64,000 bases of DNA, from NCBI RefSeq assembly GCF_003732225.1, contig NZ_MOBJ01000009.1:62001-126000 (forward strand), written 5' to 3'. The stretch comes from Pseudomonas brassicacearum. Lineage in GTDB: Bacteria; Pseudomonadota; Gammaproteobacteria; Pseudomonadales; Pseudomonadaceae. The notes beneath the pieces are model-generated. The model was given only the letters and a program-made list of their open reading frames with translations, had not been told where the DNA came from and ran no database searches. A program made the position numbers and the translations under genes. Within the stretch, counting starts at the first letter, position 1. Each line of letters opens with the position of its first letter. This document shows positions 14,431-24,016 of the stretch, in pieces.

Positions 14431-16701
14431 ATGTCGGATCGTTACGAACTCTTCCTCACTTGCCCAAAAGGCCTCGAAGGTCTGCTTATCGAGGAAGCCG
14501 TCGGGCTTGGCCTTGAGGAAGCGCGCGAGCACACTTCTGCCGTGCGCGGCATGGCCGACATGGAAACGGCTTATCGCCTGTGCCTGTGGTCACGTCTGGC
14601 TAACCGGGTGTTGCTGGTGCTCAAGCGTTTCCCGATGAAGGATGCCGAAGACCTGTACCACGGCGTACTGGATATCGAGTGGCAGGACCACATGCTCAAT
14701 GACGGCACCCTGGCCGTTGAATTCAGCGGTCACGGCTCGGGCATCGACAACACCCACTTCGGCGCCCTGAAAGTGAAGGACGCCATCGTCGACAAGCTGC
14801 GCACCCCGTCGGGCGAGCGTCCGTCCATCGACAAGCTCAACCCGGACCTGCGCATTCACCTGCGTCTGGACCGTGGCGAAGCAATCCTCTCCCTCGACTT
14901 GTCTGGCCACAGCCTGCACCAGCGCGGCTATCGCCTGCAGCAAGGTGCGGCGCCGCTGAAGGAAAACCTCGCGGCGGCGATTCTGATTCGTTCCGGCTGG
15001 CCACGGATTGCGGCTGAAGGCGGCGCTCTGGCTGACCCGATGTGCGGTGTCGGTACGTTCCTCGTCGAAGCGGCGATGATCGCCGCCGACATGGCGCCGA
15101 ACCTGCGCCGTGAGCAGTGGGGCTTCACCGCCTGGCTCGGTCACGTGCCGGCGTTGTGGAAAAAACTTCACGAAGAAGCCACCGCCCGCGCCGCTGCCGG
15201 CCTGGCCAAGCCGCCGCTGTGGATTCGCGGTTACGAAGCTGACCCACGGCTGATTCAACCGGGCCGCAACAACGTCGAGCGCGCAGGCCTGAGCGAGTGG
15301 ATCAAGATCTACCAGGGCGAAGTCGCAACCTTCGAGCCGCGTCCGGACCAGAACCAGAAAGGCCTGGTGATCTGCAACCCTCCGTACGGCGAGCGTCTGG
15401 GCGACGAGGCAAGCTTGCTCTATCTCTACCAGAACCTCGGCGAGCGTCTGCGTCAGGCTTGCCTGAACTGGGAAGCAGCGGTGTTCACCGGCGCGCCGGA
15501 TCTGGGCAAGCGCATGGGGATTCGCAGCCACAAACAGTATTCGTTCTGGAACGGCGCCTTGCCGTGCAAATTGCTGCTGATCAAAGTGCTGCCGGATCAG
15601 TTCGTCACCGGTGAGCGTCGTACCCCGGAACAGCGTCAGGCTGAGCGTGAACAGGCTGCCTACGATCAGTCTCCGGTCGAGCCGCAAGAGCGTCAGTACA
15701 ACAAAAACGGCAATCCGATCAAACCTGTACCGGCGCCGGCTCCTGTTGTTGAACAGGCGCGCCTGAGCGAAGGCGGGCAGATGTTTGCCAACCGCCTGCA
15801 AAAGAACCTCAAGGCCATGGGCAAGTGGATCAAGCGCGAGGGTATCGACTGCTACCGTGTCTACGATGCCGACATGCCGGAATACTCCATGGCCATCGAC
15901 CTCTATCACGACTGGGTCCATGTTCAGGAATACGCGGCACCGAAGTCGATCGATCCGGAAAAAGCCTCGGCGCGTATGTTCGACGCGCTGGCAGCCATTC
16001 CGCAGGCCTTGAACATCGACAAGAGCCGCGTGGTCGTCAAGCGTCGCGAGCGTCAGAGCGGCACCAAGCAGTACGAACGCCAGAGCGCGCAGGGCAAGTT
16101 CACCGAGGTGAACGAAGGTGGCGTGAAGTTGCTGGTCAACCTGACCGACTACCTCGACACCGGCCTGTTTCTGGACCACCGTCCAATGCGTCTGCGGATT
16201 CAGAAAGAGGCGGCCGGCAAGCGCTTCCTCAATCTGTATTGCTACACCGCAACCGCCAGCGTCCATGCGGCCAAGGGCGGTGCGCGCAGCACCACCAGCG
16301 TCGACCTGTCGAAAACCTATCTGGATTGGGCACGCCGCAACCTGTCGCTGAACGGTTTCTCTGACAAGAACCGCCTGGAGCAGGGCGATGTGATGGCCTG
16401 GCTGGAAGCCAATCGTGACGAGTTCGATATGATCTTTATCGATCCACCGACCTTCTCCAACTCCAAGCGCATGGAAGGGATTTTCGACGTCCAGCGTGAC
16501 CACGTGCAGTTGCTGGACCTGGCCATGGCCCGTCTGGCGCCGGGTGGCGTGTTGTATTTCTCCAACAACTTCCGCAAGTTCCAGCTCGAAGAAAACCTCA
16601 CGGCGCGCTATGCCGTCGAGGAGATCACCGCACAAACCATCGACCCGGACTTTGCCCGTAACGGCAAGATCCATCGCGCCTGGAAAATCATGGCGCGCTG
16701 A
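14431..16701 (+). CDS. rlmL: Bifunctional 23S rRNA m2G2445 / m7G2069 methyltransferase RlmKL
   Basis: The 756-residue protein modifies two guanines of 23S rRNA during 50S assembly. The N-terminal half has a THUMP region and the RlmL methyltransferase with DPMCGVGTFLVEAA (SAM site) and the catalytic CNPPYGERL. The C-terminal half is the RlmK methyltransferase with LNLYCYTATASVHAA, SVDLSKTYLDWARRN and IFIDPPTFSNSK. A linker rich in E, Q and P (residues ~390-440) separates them. The two-domain fusion is the normal gammaproteobacterial form. Confidence 0.95.
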   Translation: MSDRYELFLTCPKGLEGLLIEEAVGLGLEEAREHTSAVRGMADMETAYRLCLWSRLANRVLLVLKRFPMKDAEDLYHGVLDIEWQDHMLNDGTLAVEFSGHGSGIDNTHFGALKVKDAIVDKLRTPSGERPSIDKLNPDLRIHLRLDRGEAILSLDLSGHSLHQRGYRLQQGAAPLKENLAAAILIRSGWPRIAAEGGALADPMCGVGTFLVEAAMIAADMAPNLRREQWGFTAWLGHVPALWKKLHEEATARAAAGLAKPPLWIRGYEADPRLIQPGRNNVERAGLSEWIKIYQGEVATFEPRPDQNQKGLVICNPPYGERLGDEASLLYLYQNLGERLRQACLNWEAAVFTGAPDLGKRMGIRSHKQYSFWNGALPCKLLLIKVLPDQFVTGERRTPEQRQAEREQAAYDQSPVEPQERQYNKNGNPIKPVPAPAPVVEQARLSEGGQMFANRLQKNLKAMGKWIKREGIDCYRVYDADMPEYSMAIDLYHDWVHVQEYAAPKSIDPEKASARMFDALAAIPQALNIDKSRVVVKRRERQSGTKQYERQSAQGKFTEVNEGGVKLLVNLTDYLDTGLFLDHRPMRLRIQKEAAGKRFLNLYCYTATASVHAAKGGARSTTSVDLSKTYLDWARRNLSLNGFSDKNRLEQGDVMAWLEANRDEFDMIFIDPPTFSNSKRMEGIFDVQRDHVQLLDLAMARLAPGGVLYFSNNFRKFQLEENLTARYAVEEITAQTIDPDFARNGKIHRAWKIMAR

Positions 16702-16714
16702 GGTCTGATTGGAT

Positions 16715-16752
16715 CCATAGAGCCTTGATTTTTCGAGGCTCTGTGGTCTTTT
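16715..16752 (+). terminator. Terminator of rlmL
   Basis: An 11-bp stem (CCATAGAGCCT with AGGCTCTGTGG, one T-G pair, 10-base loop) is followed by TCTTTT, starting 14 bases after the stop. Confidence 0.8.
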
Positions 16753-16839
16753 GGCGCTGGCTAATCTAGTGGCTAATAGCTATAACTTCACTCAAAGCCA
16801 AGGTGACACCAAAGCACGCCGGCGTTTTGAGTTTTGCTT

Positions 16840-19239
16840 ATGCCGTTGCACGCCGTACGACCCAAGATCCTGGGCTTCATCAGCGAAGAGGTTTCGGCCT
16901 CGCTAGTTGCGCTGCTGGTTCTACTGGCTGGCGGCGTGCTGACGGGGCTGCTCGCCTGGGCCAGCCTCAATGCGCACCATCAACAGATGGCGCAGAACTT
17001 TCAATTGCTGGTCAACGAGCGCAAAAGCCGGATTACCGAGCGTTTCGACGATCAGGAACAGCGCCTCGATAGCTTGCGGCGATTCTTCGTCAACTCCGAA
17101 TCGGTTTCCCGTAAAGAGTTCGACGGTTTTACCAAAGCACTGTTGCAAAGAACTCAGGCCTACGCCTGGGCGCCGTCGGTTGCCCGCAGTGAGCGTGCCG
17201 CGTTCGAACTGCGGGTGCGTGAGCAGGGTAAAACAGGGTTTTCCATCCGCGACCTGACGCCTTCCGCAGAGTTGCAACCTGCCACCGAACGGGATGAATA
17301 CGTTCCGGTGTTGTACAGCCAGACGCAAAGCTCAAAAGGCGCGCCGCTGGGTTTTGATTTGCTCTCGGAACCGCTACGTCGCGCAACCCTGCAAAGGGCC
17401 CGCAACCTGAACGCGATGGCGGTGTCCGAGCCCACGCACCTGCTGGGTGTCGATCCTGAATACGCCCGTGGCGTGCTGCTGGTCGAGCCGGTTTTGCGCA
17501 ATGCCACAGCGTCTGCTCATGATGCCGTGCCCCTTGGTTACGTGTTGGCAGTGATCAGCATGCGTCAGTTGGTGGCCGATGGTTTTCCGATGCCAGGTCA
17601 GGACAACCTTGTGGTGCAGATTCGCGGTCAGGCGCAGGGCGGTCAGGCAGAAGCGCTCTACGAATCCACTAACCCAGTGGCGAATCAACCGTTGCATTAC
17701 AGCTCGATGTTGCGCCTGGGCGATCATGTCTACGATCTCGACATCCGCACCAGCGCGGTGTTTGAGCGTGCCAATCATTCGGCGGTTACCAGCCTGATCG
17801 TGATGGGGGCACTGTTGAGCGTGCTGCTTAGTGCCTTGCTCTACATTCTGGTCAGTCAACGGCAACGAGCGCTGGCGCTGGTTGAGCAGCGTACCCGCGA
17901 GTTGCGCCTGCGTGAGCAGGAGTTGAACAGCGCTCATGGGCAGTTACGCGGAGTGCTGGACGCTGCGACCCAGGTGGCGGTGATTGCCACTAACCTGCAC
18001 GGTGTGATCACGACCTTCAATGCCGGTGCCGAGCACATGCTCGGTTATCGCAGCGGCGATGCACTGGGGCATATGACTCTGGAAAGCCTGCACCTGCCCC
18101 TTGAACTGGAGGCGCGAGCGGTGGAGCTCAGTCAGCGTTACGGCAAGCCGGTGCCGAACTGTCAGGCGATGCTGGTGGAAGGAGGCGATGCGGGTGGGCA
18201 CGAAGCGCGTGAATGGACCTTGGTGCGTCAGGACGGCAGCCATCTGACGGTGAACATGCTCGCCACCGCCGTGCTTGATGAACAGGGGCTTTGGGTCGGG
18301 CATCTGGCGATCTGCATCGACATCACCGAGCGCAAGCGCGTGCATGAAGCGTTGGCGGCGCGCGATTTGTTGCTCAAGAAACTCAGCGCGCATGTGCCGG
18401 GCGGTATTTATCAGTTCAAGATGGCGGCGGACGGGCGCTTCAGTGTGATCTACGCCAGTGACGGCATCCGTGATATTTACGAGATCGATCCAGACGTGCT
18501 GCAACAGAATGCCGAGGCTATTTTCGAGCGAATTTATCCGCAGGATGTGGCTCGGGTGCGCGCCTCGATCCGGATCTCTTCGCAAAAGCTCAGCCCGTGG
18601 CGCGAAGAATACCGTGTGCAGTTACCCGTACGTGGCCTGCGTTGGGTGCGCGGTGAGGCAACGCCGGAAGAACTGCCCGGCGGTGGAGTACTGTGGCATG
18701 GCTATATTTCGGATATCTCCGACCTCAAGCGGGTCGAGGAAGAGCTGCGCGCATTGTCGGTGACCGACGCGCTGACCGGGATTCACAATCGGCGCTATTT
18801 CCAGGAGCGGCTGACCACGGAAATGGCTCGGGTCGAGCGCGGTACCGGGGAATTGGCGGTGATCATGCTCGATATCGATCACTTCAAGCGCATCAATGAT
18901 GTGTACGGCCACGCGGCGGGCGATCGGGTATTGCAGGCAATCTGTCAGCGCATCCGCCACCGCTTGCGGCGTACCGATGTGTTCTGTCGCCTGGGGGGCG
19001 AGGAGTTTATGGTGCTGTGTCCTGACACCGACGGGCAGCACGCCCATACGTTGGCCGTCGAGCTATGGCAGAGCTTACGCAATACGCCGATCGACGGGCT
19101 GGGGACGGTGACTGCGAGTTTCGGTATCGCCAGCTGGCGCTCCGGAGAAGGTGCCGATGCCTTGCTGTTGCGCGCTGACTCGGGGGTTTATGCGGCGAAG
19201 CAGGCCGGGCGGGATCGGGTTGAGATGGAGTTGGCGTAA
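16840..19239 (+). CDS. Membrane-bound diguanylate cyclase: CHASE - PAS - PAS - GGDEF
   Basis: The 799-residue protein probably makes c-di-GMP in response to an external signal. A first membrane segment lies at residues ~18-45, followed by a periplasmic CHASE domain (~60-280). A second membrane segment (TSLIVMGALLSVLLSALLYILV) is at ~305-330. A PAS/PAC region (VAVIATNLHGVITTFNAGAE) and a second PAS-like region follow, then a GGDEF domain (~640-795). The active site reads RLGGEEFMVL, and an RRTD five residues before it matches the RxxD inhibitory site. I chose the ATG at 16840; a TTG six bases upstream is also in frame. The ribosome-binding site is poor either way. The signal is unknown. Confidence 0.88.
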   Translation: MPLHAVRPKILGFISEEVSASLVALLVLLAGGVLTGLLAWASLNAHHQQMAQNFQLLVNERKSRITERFDDQEQRLDSLRRFFVNSESVSRKEFDGFTKALLQRTQAYAWAPSVARSERAAFELRVREQGKTGFSIRDLTPSAELQPATERDEYVPVLYSQTQSSKGAPLGFDLLSEPLRRATLQRARNLNAMAVSEPTHLLGVDPEYARGVLLVEPVLRNATASAHDAVPLGYVLAVISMRQLVADGFPMPGQDNLVVQIRGQAQGGQAEALYESTNPVANQPLHYSSMLRLGDHVYDLDIRTSAVFERANHSAVTSLIVMGALLSVLLSALLYILVSQRQRALALVEQRTRELRLREQELNSAHGQLRGVLDAATQVAVIATNLHGVITTFNAGAEHMLGYRSGDALGHMTLESLHLPLELEARAVELSQRYGKPVPNCQAMLVEGGDAGGHEAREWTLVRQDGSHLTVNMLATAVLDEQGLWVGHLAICIDITERKRVHEALAARDLLLKKLSAHVPGGIYQFKMAADGRFSVIYASDGIRDIYEIDPDVLQQNAEAIFERIYPQDVARVRASIRISSQKLSPWREEYRVQLPVRGLRWVRGEATPEELPGGGVLWHGYISDISDLKRVEEELRALSVTDALTGIHNRRYFQERLTTEMARVERGTGELAVIMLDIDHFKRINDVYGHAAGDRVLQAICQRIRHRLRRTDVFCRLGGEEFMVLCPDTDGQHAHTLAVELWQSLRNTPIDGLGTVTASFGIASWRSGEGADALLLRADSGVYAAKQAGRDRVEMELA

Positions 19240-19260
19240 GCCGTTTGCACACAAGCTTTT

Positions 19261-19346
19261 GTGGGAGCGAGCCTGCTCGCGATGAACGATGACACGGTCA
19301 TTCTGATACACCGCGTTGCCCGCATCGCGAGCAAGCTCGCTCCCAC
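19261..19346. repeat. REPIN (family 1)
   Basis: Inverted pair of the GGGAGCGAGCTTGCTCGC core (left arm with one change) between the convergent ends of the diguanylate cyclase gene and dacB. Confidence 0.95.
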
Positions 19347-19375
19347 ACTGGATCTGTGGCGTTTGATGGATCGGC

Positions 19376-20836
19376 TTAAAGCGCCGACTCGGCTGTCGCC
19401 AGTTTCGGCTGGCGGTACAGATCCAGCAGCACCTGATCAAGCACCGTATGCGCGCCAAATGGCGCGGGATCGTTGAGGATCGCGACCACCGCCCAGGTGT
19501 TGCCGTTGCTGTCGCGGCTGAACCCGGCAATAGCGCGCACGGTGTTCAGGGTGCCGGTCTTGACGTGTGCTTCACCCCTCATCGCGGTGGTCTTGAGGCG
19601 TTTGCGCATGGTGCCGTCCATGCCGCTGATCGGCAGCGAACTGACGAACTCGGCCGAGTACGGGCTTCTCCAGGCGGCTTGCAGCATGCTCGCCATCTCA
19701 CGAGCGCTGACCCGTTCTGCACGCGACAGACCGGAACCGTTCTCCATCACCAGGTGCGGCGCGGTGATGCCTTTCTTCGCCAGCCACTGCCGGACTACAC
19801 GTTGTGCGGCTTTTGCATCGTCAGGATCAGCGTCGGTGCGGTATTTCGCGCCCAGGCTGAGGAACAGCTGCTGAGCCATGGTGTTGTTACTGTATTTGTT
19901 GATGTCGCGGATGATTTCCGCCAGGTCCGGCGAGAACGCCCGGGCCAGTACCTTGGCATCTTTCGGCACGGCGGCCAGACGATCCTTGCCCTGAATGCTG
20001 CCACCCAGTTCCTGCCAGATCGCGCGTACGGCGCCAGCGGTGTAGGTTGCGTGGTCGAGCAGCGAAAGGTACGTCTGCGAGCTGCAACCGTCGGCCAACT
20101 GGCCCGCGACCGTCACGGACACGCTGCCGTCGGCCTGAGTCACCGGGTTGTAGCGCACGCCACCCGAGCACTGTTTGCCGCTGAGCGCTTTGACCTGGTT
20201 GTCGATGCGAATGCTGGCGATCGGAGGCTCGACTGATACCAATACCTTGCCCGAATCGTTACGAGCTACGAAGCGCAAGGCCTTGAGGTTGACCATCAGC
20301 GCGTCGGGCTTGACCAGGAACGGCTTGTTCTCGTCTTTACCATCGTCATTGAATTCAGGAAGTTGCGGCTGGACGAAGAAGCTGCGATCCAGCACCAGGT
20401 CACCGGTGACTTGCTGCACGCCATTGGCCCGCAGGTCACGCATCAGCAACCAGAGTTTTTCCATGTTCAGCTTCGGATCGCCGCCGCCCTTGAGGTACAG
20501 GTTGCCGTGCAGGATGCCGCCACTGAGGGTGCCATCGGTGTAGAACTCGGTTTTCCACTGGTGATTCGGGCCAAGCATTTCCAGCGCGGCGTAGGTGGTC
20601 ACAAGCTTCATGGTCGAGGCCGGATTGACCGAAACGTCAGCGTTGAAAACGGTCGCTGTGCCGGGGCCATTGAGTGGAATCATCACCAGCGACAGGGCGC
20701 TGTCCTTCAACTTGCTGGCTCTGAGAGCCTTTTCAACATTGGGTGACAGGGCTGTGTTGGTCGGGGCAGCGGAAACCGGGAAGGCCAGAGGCACAAGCAG
20801 GCTGGCGAGAAGCAATGGACGCAAAGATTTGATCAT
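19376..20836 (-). CDS. dacB: D-alanyl-D-alanine carboxypeptidase/endopeptidase (PBP4 type)
   Basis: The 486-residue periplasmic enzyme cleaves the terminal D-Ala and D-Ala-mDAP cross-links of peptidoglycan. It begins with a signal peptide (MIKSLRPLLLASLLVPLAFPVSAAP). The three penicillin-binding motifs are present: STMK in NPASTMKLV, the SNN of YSNNTMAQQ, and KTG in HVKTGTL. A long insert between the first two motifs is typical of class C PBP4. The start at 20836 gives an immediate signal peptide; the upstream open frame does not. Confidence 0.93.
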   Translation of the reverse strand: MIKSLRPLLLASLLVPLAFPVSAAPTNTALSPNVEKALRASKLKDSALSLVMIPLNGPGTATVFNADVSVNPASTMKLVTTYAALEMLGPNHQWKTEFYTDGTLSGGILHGNLYLKGGGDPKLNMEKLWLLMRDLRANGVQQVTGDLVLDRSFFVQPQLPEFNDDGKDENKPFLVKPDALMVNLKALRFVARNDSGKVLVSVEPPIASIRIDNQVKALSGKQCSGGVRYNPVTQADGSVSVTVAGQLADGCSSQTYLSLLDHATYTAGAVRAIWQELGGSIQGKDRLAAVPKDAKVLARAFSPDLAEIIRDINKYSNNTMAQQLFLSLGAKYRTDADPDDAKAAQRVVRQWLAKKGITAPHLVMENGSGLSRAERVSAREMASMLQAAWRSPYSAEFVSSLPISGMDGTMRKRLKTTAMRGEAHVKTGTLNTVRAIAGFSRDSNGNTWAVVAILNDPAPFGAHTVLDQVLLDLYRQPKLATAESAL

Positions 20837-21071
20837 CTGAAGTAAAACCCTACAGCCGAGGGGAAAAAAGATGAGGGCATGAAGATAAATTCCCTCAGTG
20901 GTCACGAAAGTGTCGGCATTATGCCCCAAGGTATGGCGCCTTGTGCCGTACACAGAGGGCTGAATCCGCTATTTTTTTTACCGGCGGTAGGCACAAGTTC
21001 CCAGAGAGTCGGGCAAACAGCGGCTTAAACTGCTAAAGTGCCGCCCGTTATTACTTTTGAGGATTGTTCCA

Positions 21072-21416
21072 ATGGCGACTAACCGTTCCCAGCGTCTGCG
21101 CAAAAAACTCTGCGTCGATGAATTTCAAGAGCTGGGTTTCGAACTGAACCTGGATTTCAAAGAAGATCTGGCTGATGAGGCTGTTGACGCTTTCCTCGAC
21201 GCGTTTCTGAAAGAAGCCATGGAAGCTAACGGCCTCGGCTACGTTGGCGGCGACGACTACGGTCTGGTTTGCCTGCAGAAACGTGGCTCGGTCAGCGCAG
21301 AACAACGCGCCGCCGTTGAAGCCTGGCTGAAAGCCCGCACCGAGCTGACCAGCGTAGAAGTCAGCCCGTTGCTGGACGTTTGGTACCCGGAAAAGCCGAT
21401 CAATCCGGTAGCTTGA
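21072..21416 (+). CDS. yggL: YggL family 50S ribosome-associated protein (DUF469)
   Basis: The 114-residue small acidic protein begins MATNRSQRLRKKLCVDEFQELGFELN and matches the YggL/DUF469 family, reported to associate with the large ribosomal subunit. There is a repeated D/E-rich pattern in residues 15-45. It is transcribed divergently from dacB and is monocistronic. I use the ATG at 21072 rather than the in-frame TTG at 21057. Confidence 0.88.
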   Translation: MATNRSQRLRKKLCVDEFQELGFELNLDFKEDLADEAVDAFLDAFLKEAMEANGLGYVGGDDYGLVCLQKRGSVSAEQRAAVEAWLKARTELTSVEVSPLLDVWYPEKPINPVA

Positions 21417-21423
21417 TGTTCTG

Positions 21424-21455
21424 AACCAGCGATCCGTTCGGGTCGCTGGTTTGCT
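21424..21455 (+). terminator. Probable terminator of yggL
   Basis: The 9-bp stem AACCAGCGA/TCGCTGGTT begins 8 bases after the stop. The T run after it is poor. Confidence 0.5.
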
Positions 21456-21542
21456 GTCCCTGTACAGTGTTTCGATTTTCCCCTTTCATTGAATGATGCC
21501 TCGGTGTTGTTGGCCGGGATTTTTTGCGTCTATCAGAATGCT

Positions 21543-21617
21543 ATCGCGAGCAAGCTCGCTCCCACAGTGATTTTGTGAACGACACAAATCAAATGTGGGA
21601 GCGAGCTTGCTCGCGAT
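21543..21617. repeat. REPIN (family 1)
   Basis: Inverted pair of the family core between the convergent ends of yggL and the BenE-type gene; its right edge is five bases from the latter's stop. Confidence 0.95.
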
Positions 21618-21621
21618 GCTT

Positions 21622-22812
21622 TTAGGCCTTGCGCCAATTCAGAATCATCAGTGTCACCACCCCCGCCACAATCCCCCAGAATGCCGAACCGATGGAAAAC
21701 AGCGTCAACCCCGACGCAGTGACCATAAAGGTGATCAATGCCGCTTCACGTTCTTTCACTTCGCTCATGGCGATGCTCAGACCATTGATGATCGAACCAA
21801 ACAGCGCTAGCGCGGCAATCGACAGCACCAGCTCTTTCGGCAGGGCGGCAAACAATGCGGCCAGGGTTGCACCAAAGACCCCGGCAATCCCGTAGAAAAT
21901 CCCGCACCAGACGGCCGCGGTGTAACGCTTGTTGCGGTCTTCATGGGCATGCGGCCCGGTGCAGATTGCTGCGCTGATGGCTGCCAGGTTGATCCCGTGG
22001 GAGCCAAATGGCGCCAGCAACAGCGAGGCGATGCCGGTGGTGGTGATCAGCGGCGAGGCCGGCACGTTGTAGCCGTCGGCACGCAATACGGCGATGCCGG
22101 GCATGTTCTGCGAAGTCATGGCGACCACGAACAGTGGAATGCCGATGCTGATGGTTGCCGCGAGGGAAAAGTGCGGAGTGGTCCAGACCGGGGTCGCCAC
22201 TTCGAGGTGGAAACCGCTGAAGTCCAGCAGGCCCATGAAGCCGGACAGTACCGTGCCGATCAGCAGCGCTGCCAGCACCGCATAACGCGGCGACAGGCGT
22301 TTGACCACCAGATAGGTGAAAAACATCCCCAGCACCAGGCCGGTGCGATGCTGGGCGGCGACGAAGATTTCGCTGCCGATTTTGAACAGGATCCCCGCCA
22401 GTAACGCGGCCGCCAGGGATGCCGGAATGCGTTTGACCAGACGTTCGAAGCTGCCTGTCATACCGCAAAGGGTGACGAGCACGGCGCAGGTGATGTAGGC
22501 GCCAATCGCCTCGCCGTAGGTCACGCCCGACAGGCTGGTGATCAGCAACGCCGCACCGGGCGTCGACCAGGCGATGGTGATCGGTGTGCGATAGCGCAAG
22601 GACAAACCGATCGAGCACACCGCCATGCCAATCGAAATCGCCCAGATCCATGACGAAATCTGCCCGCTGGTCAGGCCCGCCGCCTGGCCAGCCTGGAACA
22701 TCAGCACCAGCGAGCTGGTGTAGCCGGTCATCATGGCGATGAACCCGGCGACGATGGCCGAAGGTGAAGTGTCGGCCAGTGGGCGAAGTTGCGCGTGAGT
22801 GGCGTCGGTCAT
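21622..22812 (-). CDS. BenE family membrane transporter
   Basis: The 396-residue protein has about 11-12 hydrophobic segments and resembles the benzoate:H+ symporter BenE (SPSAIVAGFIAMMTGYTSSLVLMFQA at the start; TPGAALLITS; GSHGINLAAISAAICTG). The family name comes from a benzoate carrier, but no benzoate degradation genes are nearby. Its divergent GntR gene and the purine catabolic cluster next to it make a purine or related compound a possible substrate; that is inference. The ATG at 22812 begins MTDATHAQLRPLADT. Confidence 0.8.
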   Translation of the reverse strand: MTDATHAQLRPLADTSPSAIVAGFIAMMTGYTSSLVLMFQAGQAAGLTSGQISSWIWAISIGMAVCSIGLSLRYRTPITIAWSTPGAALLITSLSGVTYGEAIGAYITCAVLVTLCGMTGSFERLVKRIPASLAAALLAGILFKIGSEIFVAAQHRTGLVLGMFFTYLVVKRLSPRYAVLAALLIGTVLSGFMGLLDFSGFHLEVATPVWTTPHFSLAATISIGIPLFVVAMTSQNMPGIAVLRADGYNVPASPLITTTGIASLLLAPFGSHGINLAAISAAICTGPHAHEDRNKRYTAAVWCGIFYGIAGVFGATLAALFAALPKELVLSIAALALFGSIINGLSIAMSEVKEREAALITFMVTASGLTLFSIGSAFWGIVAGVVTLMILNWRKA

Positions 22813-22956
22813 GGCGCGGTGTTTCCTTGTTCTGTTGAAAATCCCGCCCCCTGCATATGCCACGGGGTTGGTGTTCAAGCCTAAACTCAAACGTGACGGG
22901 GCGTTGCAATACAGCCGGGAGCGTATATGGCCGTACAGTCGTGTTGCCACCACCGG

Positions 22957-22966
22957 TTGTGTACAA
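22957..22966. promoter_or_regulatory. Candidate GntR operator between benE-like gene and gntR
   Basis: TTGTGTACAA is a near-palindrome (TTGT..ACAA) of the kind bound by FCD-type GntR regulators, in the middle of the 248-base divergent region. It was found by eye only. Confidence 0.4.
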
Positions 22967-23060
22967 TGTGCTGTGTTTTTTACGCAATACTTGCCAGCGA
23001 CCCACTGTGCCGTATTACAGTCACAGTTAATTCGCCGCAGTTCTCCCGACTCGAGTGCCC

Positions 23061-23825
23061 ATGAACGAACAGTTGCAGCCCCTCAAGAAACAACCGCGAG
23101 CAGGTAAAGCCGGCCGCAGCGGAACCCAGGACGATATCGTCTATGCGCATATCTTCGAGGCCATCCTCGAACAGCGACTGGCGCCCGGTACAAAATTGAG
23201 CGAAGAGGCGCTGGGAGAGATTTTCGGGGTCAGCCGCACCATCATTCGTCGTGCGCTGTCACGTCTGGCCCACGAAGGGGTGGTGCTGTTGCGTCCCAAC
23301 CGTGGCGCCGTGGTTGCCAGCCCGAGTGTTGAAGAGGCTCGTCAGGTATTCATGGCACGGCGTCTGGTTGAGAAGGCGATCACCGAACTGGCAGTCGTAC
23401 ACGCGACCGCCGAACAAATTGCCGAGCTGCGGCAGATGGTCAACGACGAGCGCGACAGCTTCTCCCGTGGCGACCGCGGTGCCGGTATCCGTCTGTCTGG
23501 CGAGTTCCACCTGAAACTGGCCGAGGCGGCGAAGAACGCCCCGCTGATCAGCTTCCAGCGCAGCCTGGTGTCGCAGACTTCCTTGATCATCGCCCAGTAC
23601 GAAAGCGGTAACCGCTCGCACTGTTCCTACGATGAACACACGCAGTTGATCGATGCCATCGAGGCCCGCGACGCCGAACTGGCGGTGAACCTGATGATGC
23701 ATCACATGGATCACATCGACAGCAAGCTCAACCTCGACGAAGAAAGCGCCTCGGACGATTTACACGCGGTGTTCTCGCACCTGTTGCAGACCAAGAAGCC
23801 AGGGCGGTCGACCGCCAAGCTTTGA
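23061..23825 (+). CDS. GntR family transcriptional regulator (FCD type)
   Basis: The 254-residue protein has a winged-helix N-terminus (FEAILEQRLAPGTKLSEEALGEIFGVSRTIIRRALSRL, then GVVLLRPNRGAVV). An FCD-type helical effector domain (residues ~100-230) includes FHLKLAEAA and several histidines (HMDHID) of the kind that bind metal or carboxylates. It is divergent from the BenE-like transporter, its most likely target, and near the purine catabolic genes. The ATG at 23061 is chosen over the in-frame GTG at 23055. Confidence 0.88.
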   Translation: MNEQLQPLKKQPRAGKAGRSGTQDDIVYAHIFEAILEQRLAPGTKLSEEALGEIFGVSRTIIRRALSRLAHEGVVLLRPNRGAVVASPSVEEARQVFMARRLVEKAITELAVVHATAEQIAELRQMVNDERDSFSRGDRGAGIRLSGEFHLKLAEAAKNAPLISFQRSLVSQTSLIIAQYESGNRSHCSYDEHTQLIDAIEARDAELAVNLMMHHMDHIDSKLNLDEESASDDLHAVFSHLLQTKKPGRSTAKL

Positions 23826-23853
23826 GTTGAATCAACGCCACCGAGTCGCGCCT

Positions 23854-23945
23854 ATCGCGAGCAAGCTCGCTCCCACAGGGTTTTGTGCTGAATGCAAATT
23901 CTGTAACCACTGAAGATCAACTGTGGGAGCGAGCTTGCTCGCGAT
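23854..23945. repeat. REPIN (family 1)
   Basis: Inverted pair of the family core between the convergent ends of gntR and guaD. Confidence 0.95.
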
Positions 23946-23963
23946 AGCGGTCTGACAGGCGAT

Positions 23964-24003
23964 AAAAAAATCCCCCGCAACCAACGATTGCGGGGGATTT
24001 TTT
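23964..24003. terminator. Bidirectional terminator between gntR and guaD
   Basis: The 10-bp stem TCCCCCGCAA/TTGCGGGGGA, loop CCAACGA, has As on one side and Ts on the other, so it serves both convergent units. Confidence 0.93.
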
Positions 24004-24016
24004 ATGTCCGCGAAAC

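Noticed and set aside
14590..16674. 694-codon open frame antisense to rlmL
   Set aside because: A shadow of a high-GC gene: no domain, no ribosome-binding site, and the plus-strand frame has all RlmKL motifs. The same applies to the long antisense frames over ligA (35914-38256), xdhA (28739-30151), smc (31039-32739) and ccoG (55418-56920).
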